Below, piece after piece: positions 25,427 to 35,084 of a stretch of 64,000 nt of DNA. The notes below the pieces were generated by a model. The model searched no databases. It was given only the letters and a program-made list of their open reading frames with translations, and had not been told where the DNA came from. The stretch is from positions 124,001-188,000 of the forward strand of contig CAWALL010000015.1 of assembly GCA_963782885.1 (NCBI GenBank), in the 5' to 3' direction. Each line of letters starts with the position of its first letter. Positions within the stretch are counted from its first letter, which is position 1. This DNA is from DATAOG01 sp963782885. GTDB taxonomy: Bacteria; Pseudomonadota; Alphaproteobacteria; Geminicoccales; Geminicoccaceae. The position numbers and the translations under genes were made by a program.

Positions 25427-28084
25427 GTGCCCCGCTTACCAATCCTGATCGGCCTGATCGTGCTGAGTCTCGGCATCGGCTATGCGAGCAGCGCGGCGGC
25501 GGCCAAACGGGTGGCGCTGGTGATCGGCAACTCGGCCTATCAGCACGCCGAGGAGCTGCCCAACCCGCGCAACGACGCAACCGCGATCGCCGACGCCTTG
25601 CGTCACGCCGACTTCAAGGTCGACCTCAAGACCGATCTCGATCAGCTCGGGATGCAGCATGCGCTCAGGGATTTCGGCCTCGAGGCCGAAAACGCCGACG
25701 TCGCGGTGGTCTATTATGCCGGCCACGGCGTCCAGGTCGCCGGCGAGAACTATCTTCTGCCGGTCGACGCCACGCTCGAGCGCGAGCGCGACCTGCTCTA
25801 CGAGGCCTTGCCGCTCAATCTGGTGATGGGCGAGGTCGCGCAGGCGCAAAAGCTCGGCCTCGTGATCATCGACGCCTGCCGTGACAATCCGCTCGCCGAT
25901 CAGCTGCGCCGGGTCCTGGGCCCGATCCGTTCCCGACTGGTCGGCGACGGCATGGCCCGGATGGACAATCTGCCGAGCGACACGATGGTCGCGTTCGCGA
26001 CCCGGCCGGGCGAGGTCGCGGTCGACGGCAGCGGCGCGCACAGCCCCTACACCGAGGCCCTGCTCAAGCACATCGAGGAGCCGGGACTCGAGCTCAACCT
26101 TCTGTTCCGCAAGGTCCGCGACACGGTGCTCGAGGAGACCGCCTACCGGCAGGAGCCGCGCACCTACGACGCGCTCGGCGCGGAGCCATTCTACTTCGTC
26201 GCGCCGAAGCCGAACCAGCGGCCGCAACTGCCGCGGTTGGCGCCGCTCCAGGTGCTCGACGATGCCGGCCCGACCCCGATCGGCATCGGCCAGCCGATGG
26301 ACCCCGACGGCGACCCGATGTCGATCGAGGTCAGTGGCCTGCCGATCAAGGGCACGGTCAAGACCGGCGACCGCGAGGTCGCGATCGGCGATGCGCTCAG
26401 CGTCGCGGAGCTCAGCGGCTCGACCTACACCCCGGTGCCGGGGGCGGTCGGCGAGGCCGGCTCGTTCTCGTTCCTGATCCGCGACGACCACGGCGCCACG
26501 ACCATCGGCCGGGTGCCGATCACCGTCGACCGCGCCAACCAGCCGCCGGTGATCGGGGCCACGAGCATGCTGACCCTGCCGGCGATCCCGCTCAACATCA
26601 CGCCGCCGGTCGATCCGGAGGGCGACCGCTTGACGATCACGGTCGCCGAGGTGCCCGAGCGGGGCGTGATCAAGGACGGCGACCGCCCGGTCAAGGCCGG
26701 CGACCAACTGACCCCGGAGGCACTCGCCCACCTCGTGCTCGAACCGGGCGCCGAGGGCGCGTTCGGCAGCTTCGCCTACCGCGCGACCGACCCCCAGGGC
26801 GCGAGCGTCACCTCGACGCTCCAGATCAACCTGCCGGGGGTGGCGGAGATCGAGACCGACCGGGTCGCCTCGGCGCCGGCGGCCACGCCCAAGCCGGCCG
26901 AGCCGGCGCCGACGCCGCCGAGCCCGCCGACGCCGACGGCCAGCGCCGCCCCGCCGTCGCCCGCGCCGAGCCAGCAGGCGGCGCTCGAGGCGCCGACCAC
27001 CGAGCGCAACATGCCGCCGCCGCAGGGCGCCCAGCCGGCGCCGCCGAGCCCGGAAATCGCGGCGATCACCGGCGACTACGAGGCGGTCCGGACCTCGAAC
27101 ATCCGCCGCGGACCGAGCGCCGCGACCGAGCGGGTCGGCATCGTCAACGCCGGCGCGACCCTGCGCGTGGTCGGGCTCACCGAGGGCCGGGACTGGTATC
27201 AGGTCGAGACCCAGGACGGCCAGCGGGGCTTCATCTACGGCCAGCTGATCCGGCCGAAGCCGGAACCGGAGCCCGCCGCTAAGCCGACCCCCAAGACCGA
27301 GCCGACCCCGAAGGCCGAGTCGGCGCCGAAGGTGCAGGAGGCGGCCCTGCCGGCCGCCCGGATCGCGGCCGGCGTGATCAAGGACTGCGAGTTCTGCCCG
27401 GAGATGGTCAAGATCCCGGCCGGCAGCTTCGTGATGGGCTCGGCGTCCGGGCACTGGAGCGAGAAGCCGGCGCTCAGGGTCACGATCGCCGAACCGTTCG
27501 CGCTCGGCCGCTACGAGCTCACGGTCGGCCAGTGGCAGGCCTGCGTCGATGCCGGCGCCTGCCCGTCGATGCCCCACATGCAGGACGTGACCCCGAACTC
27601 GCCGGTCCACAACGTCAGCTGGAACGAGGTCCAGAGCTACCTGAAATGGCTGCGCCAGGAGACCGGCCAGCCCTACCGCCTGCCGAGCGAGGCGGAGTGG
27701 GAGTACGCGGCGCGCGCCGGCACCAAGACCCGCTACTGGTGGGGCGAGGCAATCGGCACCAACAATGCCGACTGCGACGGCTGCGGGGACCAATGGAACC
27801 GCAAGACGCCGACCCAGGTCGGCGCCTACGCGCCCAACCCGTTCGGCCTCTACGACATGAGCGGCGGGGTCATGGAATGGGTCGCCGACTGCTGGTACCC
27901 CGACCATCAGGGGGCGCCGACCGACGGCAGCGCGCGCACCACCGGGGATTGCAGCCAGCGGGTCCTGCGCGGCGGCTCCTGGCGCCACGACGAAAGCTAC
28001 GCCACGGTCACCAGCCGGCTCAGCTACGACGCCAGCGTCCGCTACTACACCAACGGCGTCCGGATCGCCCGCGACCTGAAATAA
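25427..28084 (+). CDS. Caspase-domain protein with SH3 and FGE-sulfatase domains
   Basis: An exported 885-residue multidomain protein. Order: signal peptide (1-26); caspase/peptidase C14 domain (about 27-260) with His100 in YYAGHG and Cys151 in DACRDN; two cadherin-like beta domains with PDGDPMS and PEGDRLT calcium-type loops (about 275-470); a Pro/Ala linker; bacterial SH3 (about 548-608, TSNIRRGPSAATERVGIVN); a second Pro/Lys linker; and a formylglycine-generating-enzyme/sulfatase-modifying domain (about 655-885, ending GGSWRHDE...GVRIARD). Both catalytic residues of the protease dyad are present. Start GTG 25427 has AAGGAGG upstream. The FGE-like domain may bind rather than modify. Role unknown; cell-wall or stress signalling is an inference. 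Confidence 0.88.
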   Translation: MPRLPILIGLIVLSLGIGYASSAAAAKRVALVIGNSAYQHAEELPNPRNDATAIADALRHADFKVDLKTDLDQLGMQHALRDFGLEAENADVAVVYYAGHGVQVAGENYLLPVDATLERERDLLYEALPLNLVMGEVAQAQKLGLVIIDACRDNPLADQLRRVLGPIRSRLVGDGMARMDNLPSDTMVAFATRPGEVAVDGSGAHSPYTEALLKHIEEPGLELNLLFRKVRDTVLEETAYRQEPRTYDALGAEPFYFVAPKPNQRPQLPRLAPLQVLDDAGPTPIGIGQPMDPDGDPMSIEVSGLPIKGTVKTGDREVAIGDALSVAELSGSTYTPVPGAVGEAGSFSFLIRDDHGATTIGRVPITVDRANQPPVIGATSMLTLPAIPLNITPPVDPEGDRLTITVAEVPERGVIKDGDRPVKAGDQLTPEALAHLVLEPGAEGAFGSFAYRATDPQGASVTSTLQINLPGVAEIETDRVASAPAATPKPAEPAPTPPSPPTPTASAAPPSPAPSQQAALEAPTTERNMPPPQGAQPAPPSPEIAAITGDYEAVRTSNIRRGPSAATERVGIVNAGATLRVVGLTEGRDWYQVETQDGQRGFIYGQLIRPKPEPEPAAKPTPKTEPTPKAESAPKVQEAALPAARIAAGVIKDCEFCPEMVKIPAGSFVMGSASGHWSEKPALRVTIAEPFALGRYELTVGQWQACVDAGACPSMPHMQDVTPNSPVHNVSWNEVQSYLKWLRQETGQPYRLPSEAEWEYAARAGTKTRYWWGEAIGTNNADCDGCGDQWNRKTPTQVGAYAPNPFGLYDMSGGVMEWVADCWYPDHQGAPTDGSARTTGDCSQRVLRGGSWRHDESYATVTSRLSYDASVRYYTNGVRIARDLK

Positions 28085-28094
28085 GTCGCCCGCC

Positions 28095-28126
28095 CCCCTA
28101 ACGCACCGTGCCCCTAACGCACCGTG
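28095..28126. repeat. Perfect 16-bp tandem duplication at the 3' end of a DUF4399 gene
   Basis: CCCCTAACGCACCGTG occurs twice in direct succession (28095-28110 and 28111-28126). The second copy contains the stop codon of the DUF4399 gene, so the first is a duplicated tail outside the coding region. Confidence 0.9.
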
Positions 28127-28536
28127 ATCGTGATCTTCTGGGAATACACCGGCGGATTGTGCGGGATGTGGTCCTTGTCGCCCATGATCAGCTGCAGCGT
28201 GTGGGTTCCGGGCGGCAACTCGACGATCGCCTCGGTCTGACCGCCACCGAAGTGGAGATGGTTGCGGTCGTTCGGGATCGGCTCGTCGAACGGCGGCAGG
28301 TCGGTGTCGATCAAGAGGTGGTGATGGCCGGTGTTGGGCTTGTCGACGCCGGCGGGCGCCACGCCCATGTGGCGCAGACCGAACCAGATCTTGAAGCGTT
28401 GGGCGTTGATCACCTCGCCGTCGTTCGGCCAGCCGATGTAGACGTAGGCGTCCTTGGGCGACGGCGTGTCGCCGGCCAACGCTGCCGGCGCGGCCAGGAT
28501 CGATCCGAGGAGCAGGGCGGCGGCGATTCTGAGCAT
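28114..28536 (-). CDS. DUF4399 exported protein (copy A)
   Basis: Periplasmic protein of unknown function, 140 residues, signal peptide 1-21. The DUF4399 core is clear: YVYIGWPNDGEVINAQRFKI, FGLRHMGVAPAGVDKPNTGH, HHLLIDTDLPPFDEPIPND, HLHFGGGQTEA and LPPGTHTLQLIMGDKDHIPH. The many conserved His and Asp residues suggest metal binding, which is an inference. It is paralogous to the next gene upstream (28618-29049) and may share its transcript. It is convergent with the caspase gene, with 29 bases between the stops. Confidence 0.87.
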   Translation of the reverse strand: MLRIAAALLLGSILAAPAALAGDTPSPKDAYVYIGWPNDGEVINAQRFKIWFGLRHMGVAPAGVDKPNTGHHHLLIDTDLPPFDEPIPNDRNHLHFGGGQTEAIVELPPGTHTLQLIMGDKDHIPHNPPVYSQKITITVR

Positions 28537-28546
28537 GGGTCGCTTC

Positions 28547-28578
28547 CCTTGTGCAGCGATGGCCTTGTGCAGCGATGG
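28547..28578. repeat. Perfect 16-bp tandem duplication between the two DUF4399 genes
   Basis: CCTTGTGCAGCGATGG is duplicated head to tail (28547-28562, 28563-28578) just upstream of the start of DUF4399 copy A. It changes spacing in the gap between the two paralogues. Confidence 0.9.
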
Positions 28579-28617
28579 TCCGCGGCGGATCGGCGTCGGT
28601 CGACCGGGCGACCGCGC

Positions 28618-29049
28618 TCAGTAGGGCGCCACGGTGATCGTGATCTTGTCCGAGTACACCGGCGGCTGGAACGGGAAGTGATCCTTGTCGCCGAGGATCA
28701 ACTGCAGCGTGTACTTGCCCGGCGGCAGGTCGATCAGCCGCGCCTCGGTCTGGCCGCCGCCGAAGTGGATGTGGTTCTTGTCGTTCGGGATCGGCTCGTC
28801 GAGCGGCGGCAGGTCGGTGTTGAGCAGCAGATGGTGGTGGCCGGTGTTGGGCTTGTCGGTCCCGGCCGGGGCCACGCCCATGCCGCTCAGCCCCATGCGG
28901 ACCCAGAGCTTGCCGCCGTGGATCACTTCGCCGTCGTGCGGCCAGATGATGTATTCCTTGGCACCGGGCGGCGAGGGCGTGTTCTGCGCCTGGGCGGCGG
29001 TCATACCCAGCGCGGTCGCGCAGGCGATCAGAGCCAATGTCCGAAGCAT
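28618..29049 (-). CDS. DUF4399 exported protein (copy B)
   Basis: Paralogue of the gene just downstream, 143 residues. The signal peptide ends near residue 21 (MTAAQAQ). Shared core: EYIIWPHDGEVIHGGKLWVR, MGLSGMGVAPAGTDKPNTGH, HHLLLNTDLPPLDEPIPNDK and LPPGKYTLQLILGDKDHFPF. Differences concentrate in the first third of the mature protein, so the pair may bind related but different ligands. Periplasmic; the function of the family is not established. Confidence 0.87.
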   Translation of the reverse strand: MLRTLALIACATALGMTAAQAQNTPSPPGAKEYIIWPHDGEVIHGGKLWVRMGLSGMGVAPAGTDKPNTGHHHLLLNTDLPPLDEPIPNDKNHIHFGGGQTEARLIDLPPGKYTLQLILGDKDHFPFQPPVYSDKITITVAPY

Positions 29050-29191
29050 CTGCGAGCCTCCCCGATCTTCGTGGTTGGCGCGAGGTTAACATGGCCGGGA
29101 GGGCGCGCGGAAGGGTTTTCCGGCCCGGCGGCGCAGGACGCAAGGTGCGCACGATGCGCCGTCGCCGATGGCCCGAGCGCCGCCCGCGCGC

Positions 29192-30043
29192 TCACCAGTT
29201 GCCGATCTCGACCTCGCCGATCCCGGTGACGCTGACCACCGGCCGGGTCCGGACCTCGTCGATCTGAACCCCGCCGACGCCTGCGATCTCGACACTCGCC
29301 TTATCGGCCACGCCCCCGACGCCGACGTTGCCGGTGCCGCTGACCCCGACCTCGAGACGCTTGAGGTCGGCGCGGGTGATCCGGACGTCGCCGGCACCCT
29401 GGACCGCGATCTTGAGCTCGCCGCTTGCTTGGTCGAGCGTGATCCGACTGCCGGCGACCGCGGCGAGGCTGCCGCCGGTCGCGCGATCGAGCTGCGCCTG
29501 GCCGCCGATCAGTTCGAGGTCGACCGGCCCGCCGACACCCTGCACTACCAGGTCGCCGACCATGCCCGTGACGGTGAGCGGGGTCGCGGCCGGCACGTAG
29601 GCCACGACCTCGAGCGGCGGCGCCGCCTCGCTGTCGGGGCCCGCCGGCACGCCGCCGATGATCTGCGTGGCCTCGCCGCCATTCCGCGCGATCACGACGT
29701 TGCGGGCACCCGAGACCACCGTAGTCGTGCCGGTCGCGCCGGACTCCCCGGTCAGCTGCAGCCGGTCGCCCCGGACCTCGCGCTGTAGCCGGTCAAGGGC
29801 GCGCGCGCTGCCGCGCAGGACCAGGCGCAGGTCCGCGCCGTCGTGGCGCTCGACCCGCAGGCTGCCGACCAGGCCGGCGACCGCGAGACGGCTGGCCGCG
29901 TAGGTCTCCTGGCGCTCGACCGGCGGACTCCCGGCGTGCGCGGGCGGGCTCGCCATCAGGCCGCCGATCAGCAGAGCGAGCAGACCCGGCCACGAGGGTC
30001 GGTCGGCACCGCGAGACTGCCGGTCCCGGGTACGCGCGCGCAT
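29192..30043 (-). CDS. DUF2807 (head GIN domain) exported protein
   Basis: Secreted beta-helix-like protein, 283 residues. The signal peptide ends near residue 38 (PPAHA). The mature part has repeated short strands of the GIN type (VVAYVPAATPLTVTGMVGDL, GGPVDLELIGGQAQLDRATG, VQGAGDVRITRADLKRLEVG, VSGTGNVGVGGVADKASVEI). This pattern occurs in DUF2807 proteins, where it is thought to form a stacked beta fold. The ATG at 30043 is preceded by GGAGGAGGA. Divergent from the beta-repeat gene at 30201; function unknown, an envelope or surface role is likely. Confidence 0.82.
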   Translation of the reverse strand: MRARTRDRQSRGADRPSWPGLLALLIGGLMASPPAHAGSPPVERQETYAASRLAVAGLVGSLRVERHDGADLRLVLRGSARALDRLQREVRGDRLQLTGESGATGTTTVVSGARNVVIARNGGEATQIIGGVPAGPDSEAAPPLEVVAYVPAATPLTVTGMVGDLVVQGVGGPVDLELIGGQAQLDRATGGSLAAVAGSRITLDQASGELKIAVQGAGDVRITRADLKRLEVGVSGTGNVGVGGVADKASVEIAGVGGVQIDEVRTRPVVSVTGIGEVEIGNW

Positions 30044-30200
30044 GGCTTTCCTCCTCCTCGGTTCTGTTCCCTGCGGTCTTCGGGATAGCCCCGGGCGGCA
30101 GATTTCGGCGCCATCGAGCGATCGGCTATCCCGAACCACGGAGCAAGGAAACGGCCGCCGCCAGCGCGGCTGGAGCGTGGCACCGATCAGGAGTTGGAGC

Positions 30201-30638
30201 ATGAGACCACGACCGAGCGCAGCACTGCTGGCCGCCGCGCTGGCCTGCCTTGCCGGCGCCGACGCGCGGGCTCAGGGGGCCGAAACCGGCGGGGTCCAGA
30301 TCAGGGGCGCGGTCAGCACGCAGACGGTGGTCGGCGGCGCCGCCAACCTCGCCTCGGGCGTCGGCGCGCGCGCCATCACGTCGGTCGGCTCGATCGCGAG
30401 CGGCGCGCGGATCGACGGTCGCGTCGGCGTCACGGTGCAGACCGGCTACATCGCGAATGTCGCCTCCGGCGCCGGCCAGCAGGCGGTGACCAGCGTCGGC
30501 TCGGTCCATGACGGCTCCAGGCTCGCGGGCCAGACCGAGGTCGTGATCAGCACCGGCCAGATCATCAACATGAGCGACCAGAGCGGCCGGCCGGCCTGCG
30601 TCGTGGTCGGCTCGACGGGCCAGGTGCCGGGCTGCTGA
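30201..30638 (+). CDS. Secreted three-repeat beta protein
   Basis: Not assigned to a named family. The 145-residue product has a signal peptide (1-25, ending ARAQ) and three imperfect units of about 35-40 residues. Unit one contains STQTVVGGAANLASGVGARA ITSVGSI; unit two contains VTVQTGYIANVASGAGQQAV TSVGSV; unit three contains VVISTGQIINMSDQSG. Each starts with a beta strand and a Thr/Gly turn, suggesting a stacked beta structure. An AGGAG-like site precedes the ATG. The next gene starts 28 bases after its stop, so they are probably co-transcribed. Confidence 0.7.
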   Translation: MRPRPSAALLAAALACLAGADARAQGAETGGVQIRGAVSTQTVVGGAANLASGVGARAITSVGSIASGARIDGRVGVTVQTGYIANVASGAGQQAVTSVGSVHDGSRLAGQTEVVISTGQIINMSDQSGRPACVVVGSTGQVPGC

Positions 30639-30665
30639 CCCGGCCAGCGCCAAGAGGAGGACGAG

Positions 30666-31010
30666 ATGACCCGCCCTATCCTGCGCCACCGCGTCCTGGT
30701 GGTCGCCTGCGCGATCGCCTTGATCGCCGCGAGCTCGCTCGGCCGCAGCGAGGTCGCCAGGACCGGCGAGCCCGAGCCGCACTCGGCGCCGGAAGCGCTC
30801 AAGGTCGCACCATCGGCCGAGATCGCGCTCAGGACCCAGTGCTGGCAGCACGGCATCAAGATCATCGATCAGGAGGGGCTGAACGGCCTGTCCCTGAACG
30901 CCCAGAACAAACAGAACTCGGTGTCGTTCAGGCGCCAGGCCGAGGCTCAGCCGACGGTCTTCATCCTGCCGTTCCCGGACGGCCTCTGCCTGGTCCAGCC
31001 GCAGCCCTGA
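30666..31010 (+). CDS. Small exported hypothetical protein
   Basis: Unknown function. The 114-residue product has an N-terminal hydrophobic signal (RVLVVACAIALIAASSLG). The mature part ends with TQCWQHGIKIIDQEGLNGLS and PTVFILPFPDGLCLVQPQP; the two cysteines could form one disulfide. It follows an AAGAGGAGG ribosome site. It is the second gene of the short unit starting at 30201 and is convergent with ccdA, only 13 bases from its stop. Confidence 0.65.
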   Translation: MTRPILRHRVLVVACAIALIAASSLGRSEVARTGEPEPHSAPEALKVAPSAEIALRTQCWQHGIKIIDQEGLNGLSLNAQNKQNSVSFRRQAEAQPTVFILPFPDGLCLVQPQP

Positions 31011-31023
31011 GCGGCCCGCCGCC

Positions 31024-31758
31024 TCAGCCGATCCGGCCGAGCGCCGGGAAGGTCTCGAGCAGCCAGTAGGCGAGCCGCTCGAGCTGGCCCGTGACCATCA
31101 GCAGGCCCATCGCGAGCAGGAGGCCGCCCGCGACGCGTTGCAGGTTGCGCCCGGCGCGGCCCAGCGCCTTCAGGCGGGCGAGCAGCGCGCCGGTGAACAG
31201 GGCGGCGAGCAGGAACGGCAGCCCCAGGCCCAGCGAATAGACGGCGAGCAGCAAGGCACCCTTGGCGACGTCGGCGGTGCTGGCGCCGAGGGTCAGGATC
31301 GCGCCCAGCACCGGGCCGATGCAGGGCGTCCAGCCGAACGCGAAGGCGATCCCGAGCAGCAGCGCGGAGAGCGCCCGGCCGCGGCCGACCTCGAGATGCA
31401 GGCGGGCCTCCTGGTTCATCCAGCGGACCGGCGTGACCCCCAGCATGTGCAGGCCGAACAGGATCACGACGATGCCCGCGAGCAGGCTGAGCTGGTAGCG
31501 GTAGCTGAGCAGGAGATTGCCGAGTGCGGTGGCGCTGGCGCCGAACGCCACGAACACCAGCGTGAAGCCGACCACGAAGGTCGCGGCCAGGCTCAGCACC
31601 TGCAGGCGCGACGCCTCGCGGTCGCGCAGCTCCTCGAGCGAGCTGCCGGCGACGAACGAGACGTAGCCCGGCACCAGCGGCAGCACGCAGGGCGAGAGGA
31701 ACGAGATCACGCCCGCGGCGAAGGCGGTGGCAAGGAAGGTGAACGACAGGTCGTGCAT
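31024..31758 (-). CDS. ccdA: CcdA-type cytochrome c biogenesis / thiol-reductant transporter
   Basis: Inner-membrane protein that moves electrons from thioredoxin to periplasmic thiol proteins. 244 residues with six membrane segments. The two redox cysteines are visible: Cys24 in FLSPCVLPLVPGYVSF and Cys146 in FGWTPCIGPVLGAILT. Both motifs are standard for the family. No apocytochrome reductase (CcmG/CcsX) is adjacent. Confidence 0.93.
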   Translation of the reverse strand: MHDLSFTFLATAFAAGVISFLSPCVLPLVPGYVSFVAGSSLEELRDREASRLQVLSLAATFVVGFTLVFVAFGASATALGNLLLSYRYQLSLLAGIVVILFGLHMLGVTPVRWMNQEARLHLEVGRGRALSALLLGIAFAFGWTPCIGPVLGAILTLGASTADVAKGALLLAVYSLGLGLPFLLAALFTGALLARLKALGRAGRNLQRVAGGLLLAMGLLMVTGQLERLAYWLLETFPALGRIG

Positions 31759-31818
31759 GGCGCCATTATACCCGCGGACGGGCGTTTGCGGCAGCCCCTC
31801 GCCGAGACGTGAGCATGT

Positions 31819-34314
31819 TCACGGCGCGCGCAGGACCGGCGCCGCCGGCCGGCCGAGCAGGCGCCAGGTGCCGAGGAAGCCAGCGGCCAGCGTCAGGCCG
31901 AGCGCCACCACCAGGACCGCGAGCACCGCCGGCAACGAGAAGGTCCAGGGCAGATGCATCGCGAAGATCACCACGGCGGCGGCGCCGAGGCTGCCGAGCA
32001 GGCCGCCGGCCAGCGCCGCGGTCGCGCCGAGGCCCAGGTACTCGAGCAGGAAGATCCGCAGCAGATCGAGCCGGCGGGCGCCCAGCACCTTGAGCACGAC
32101 CGCCTCATAGAGGTGGCGCCGGCGCGCCGCGGCGACCGCGCCCGCCAACACCAGCACGCCCGAGAGCAGCGTCACGCCGGCGACCGCGGCGACCGCGAGC
32201 TTGATCTTGCCCATGACCTCGTCGACCTGGGCGACCAGCGCCCGGACCGAGATCGGGGTGACGTTCGGCAGCTGCGTCGCGAGCCGGTCGAGCAGCGGGG
32301 CCTCGGCGGACGGCGGCACGTCGACCGCGGCGGCGAGCGTGTGCGGCGCCGCCTCGAGCACGCCCGGGCTGAACAGGAAGACGAAGTTGAGGCGCGCCTG
32401 GCTCCAGTCGATCTCGGCACGCAGGTTGGCGATCTTGGCCTCGATCACCCGGCCCAGCACGTTGAAGCTGAGGCTGTCGCCGACCCCGACGCCGTACGCG
32501 GCCGCGACCTCGTCCTCGACCGAAACCAGCGGCGGGCCGGCATAGTCCGCGGGCCACCAGGAGCCGGCGACCAGCTCGGTGCCCGGCGGCCGCGCGCCGA
32601 CGTAGCTCAGGCCGCGGTCGTGGCGGAGCGTCCAGTGGTGGATCCCGGTCTGGTCGACCGGCACGCCGTCGATCCGCACGACCCGGCCCCGGATGATCGG
32701 CGCCACCTGCATCAGCTGGGCGCCGTCGGTGCCCTTGATCAGCGCCTCGAAGGCGCTCTGCTGGTCCGGCTGCAGGTCGATCAAGAACAGGCTCGGCGCC
32801 CGCTTGGGCAGGCGCAGGTCGATCTCGGCGGCGAGATTGCGGTCGATCAGGGCGACCATCGTGAGCACGGCGAGACCGGCACCGAGGGCGATGATGACGC
32901 TCGCGGCGCCGGCGCCCGGCCGGTGCAGGTTGGCGAGCGCGATCCGCGTGCGCGCGCCGCCGCGCCGGCCGATCAGCCGGACGCCGCGCAGGATCAGGGT
33001 CGCGAGCCCGGCCAGCAGGACTGCCGCCGCCAGGGCCGTGCCGATGAAGATCAGCCCGACCCGGCGATCGCCGACGCCGGCCAGTGCCAGGCCCGCGAGA
33101 CCGGCGATGCTGAGGCCGAGGAGCGCCAGGATCGGCAGCGGCGGCCAGCGCCCCGGCGGCGCGATCAGGGCCCGGAACATGCCGGCCGGCGACACGGCAC
33201 GGGCGCGCGCGAGCGGCCAGATCGCGAACGCGAGCGCGGTCAGGAGACCGGCGCCGAGCGCGATCAGGAGCGGCAGCGGATACCAGCCGCTCACGATCTG
33301 GATCGGCAGCAGCGGCGCCACCAGCGCCCGCAGCAACCAGGGCGCCGCCTGGCCGATCGCCAGGCCCAGCAGGCTGCCGATCCCGGCGAGCACCAGGATC
33401 TGCAAAAGATAGATCCGGAACACGAGGCCGCTCGAGGCGCCTAGGCACTTGAGCGTCGCGATCGTCGTGGTCTTGCCGGCCAGATAGTTCTGGATCGCAA
33501 GCGCCACCCCGACCCCGCCGATCAGCAGCGCGGTCAGGCCGGCGAGCGTCAGATAGGTGGCGAGCCGGTCGGTGAAGCGGGTGATCTGGGGCTGGACGTC
33601 GCGGGTGCCGCGCGCCCGCCAGCGGGCATCCGGGTGCCCGGCCCGGATCCGGGCGAGGAAGGCGCCGGCATCGATGGCCTTGGGCAGGGCCAGGGCATAG
33701 TCATATTCTGCGAGCGAGCCCGGCACGATAATTCCGGTGGCCGCGAGCTGATCGAGGCCGATCATGACCCGCGGCCCGATCGTGATGTAGCCCCCGATCC
33801 GGTCGGGCTCGCGCTCGAGCACGGCGCGGATCACGAACTCGGCCTTGCCGATCCGGAGCGGGTCGCCGACCCGGAGGCCGAGCCGGGCGAGCAGGCTGCG
33901 CTCGACGACGGCGCCCCGGTCGGCGAGCGCCTGATCCAGGCTCAGGCCCGGCGGATCGAGCCGGACCGCACCGTAGAGCGGGTATGCATCGTCGACCGCC
34001 TTGAGCGCCACGACCACGCGCCGGCCGTCAGCGCTTTGGGCCATGGCGTTGGTGCGCACGGTCGCCGAGCGCCGGCTGCCCGGCGGGGTCAGCCCGGCGA
34101 GCTCGGCCTCGGTCAGGGGCAGATTGCTGGCGTCGATCGCGACGTCGCCGCCGAGCAGCGCCGAGGCGTCCCGCCGCAGCCCGTCGATCAGGCCGGCGTT
34201 GAGGACGCCGACCGTGGCGATCGCGGCGACGCCCAGCGTCAGGCAGGCGAAGAACACGGTGAAGCCGCGCAGGCCGCCGCGCAGCTCCCGGCGCGCCAGC
34301 CGCCAGGCGAGCAT
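31819..34314 (-). CDS. ybbP: ABC permease of the YbbP type (FtsX/MacB fold)
   Basis: Large permease of 831 residues, about ten membrane segments in two FtsX-like halves with two big periplasmic domains. N-terminal LAWRLARRELRGGLRGFTVF, mid-protein LIGGVGVALAIQNYLAGKTTTI and the C-terminal repeat YEAVVLKVLGARRLDLLRIF mark the FtsX domains. It starts eight bases after the ATPase stop, so the two form a transporter, and tesA is divergent, as in the E. coli tesA-ybbA-ybbP locus. Substrate unknown; extraction of membrane lipid or lipoprotein is the family assumption. Confidence 0.9.
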   Translation of the reverse strand: MLAWRLARRELRGGLRGFTVFFACLTLGVAAIATVGVLNAGLIDGLRRDASALLGGDVAIDASNLPLTEAELAGLTPPGSRRSATVRTNAMAQSADGRRVVVALKAVDDAYPLYGAVRLDPPGLSLDQALADRGAVVERSLLARLGLRVGDPLRIGKAEFVIRAVLEREPDRIGGYITIGPRVMIGLDQLAATGIIVPGSLAEYDYALALPKAIDAGAFLARIRAGHPDARWRARGTRDVQPQITRFTDRLATYLTLAGLTALLIGGVGVALAIQNYLAGKTTTIATLKCLGASSGLVFRIYLLQILVLAGIGSLLGLAIGQAAPWLLRALVAPLLPIQIVSGWYPLPLLIALGAGLLTALAFAIWPLARARAVSPAGMFRALIAPPGRWPPLPILALLGLSIAGLAGLALAGVGDRRVGLIFIGTALAAAVLLAGLATLILRGVRLIGRRGGARTRIALANLHRPGAGAASVIIALGAGLAVLTMVALIDRNLAAEIDLRLPKRAPSLFLIDLQPDQQSAFEALIKGTDGAQLMQVAPIIRGRVVRIDGVPVDQTGIHHWTLRHDRGLSYVGARPPGTELVAGSWWPADYAGPPLVSVEDEVAAAYGVGVGDSLSFNVLGRVIEAKIANLRAEIDWSQARLNFVFLFSPGVLEAAPHTLAAAVDVPPSAEAPLLDRLATQLPNVTPISVRALVAQVDEVMGKIKLAVAAVAGVTLLSGVLVLAGAVAAARRRHLYEAVVLKVLGARRLDLLRIFLLEYLGLGATAALAGGLLGSLGAAAVVIFAMHLPWTFSLPAVLAVLVVALGLTLAAGFLGTWRLLGRPAAPVLRAP

Positions 34315-34321
34315 CAGGCCC

Positions 34322-35032
<711 letters not shown>

Positions 35033-35084
35033 CGCCGAACGGGCGGACGAAACGGGCGCAACCGGGGCGGTCGAGGACGCGGGC

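Noticed and set aside
25436..29152. Very long open frame (over 1200 codons) on the minus strand opposite the caspase gene
   Set aside because: It is an antisense shadow of GC-rich coding sequence, low in normal protein pattern (rich in R, G, A, D), and spans several real genes.
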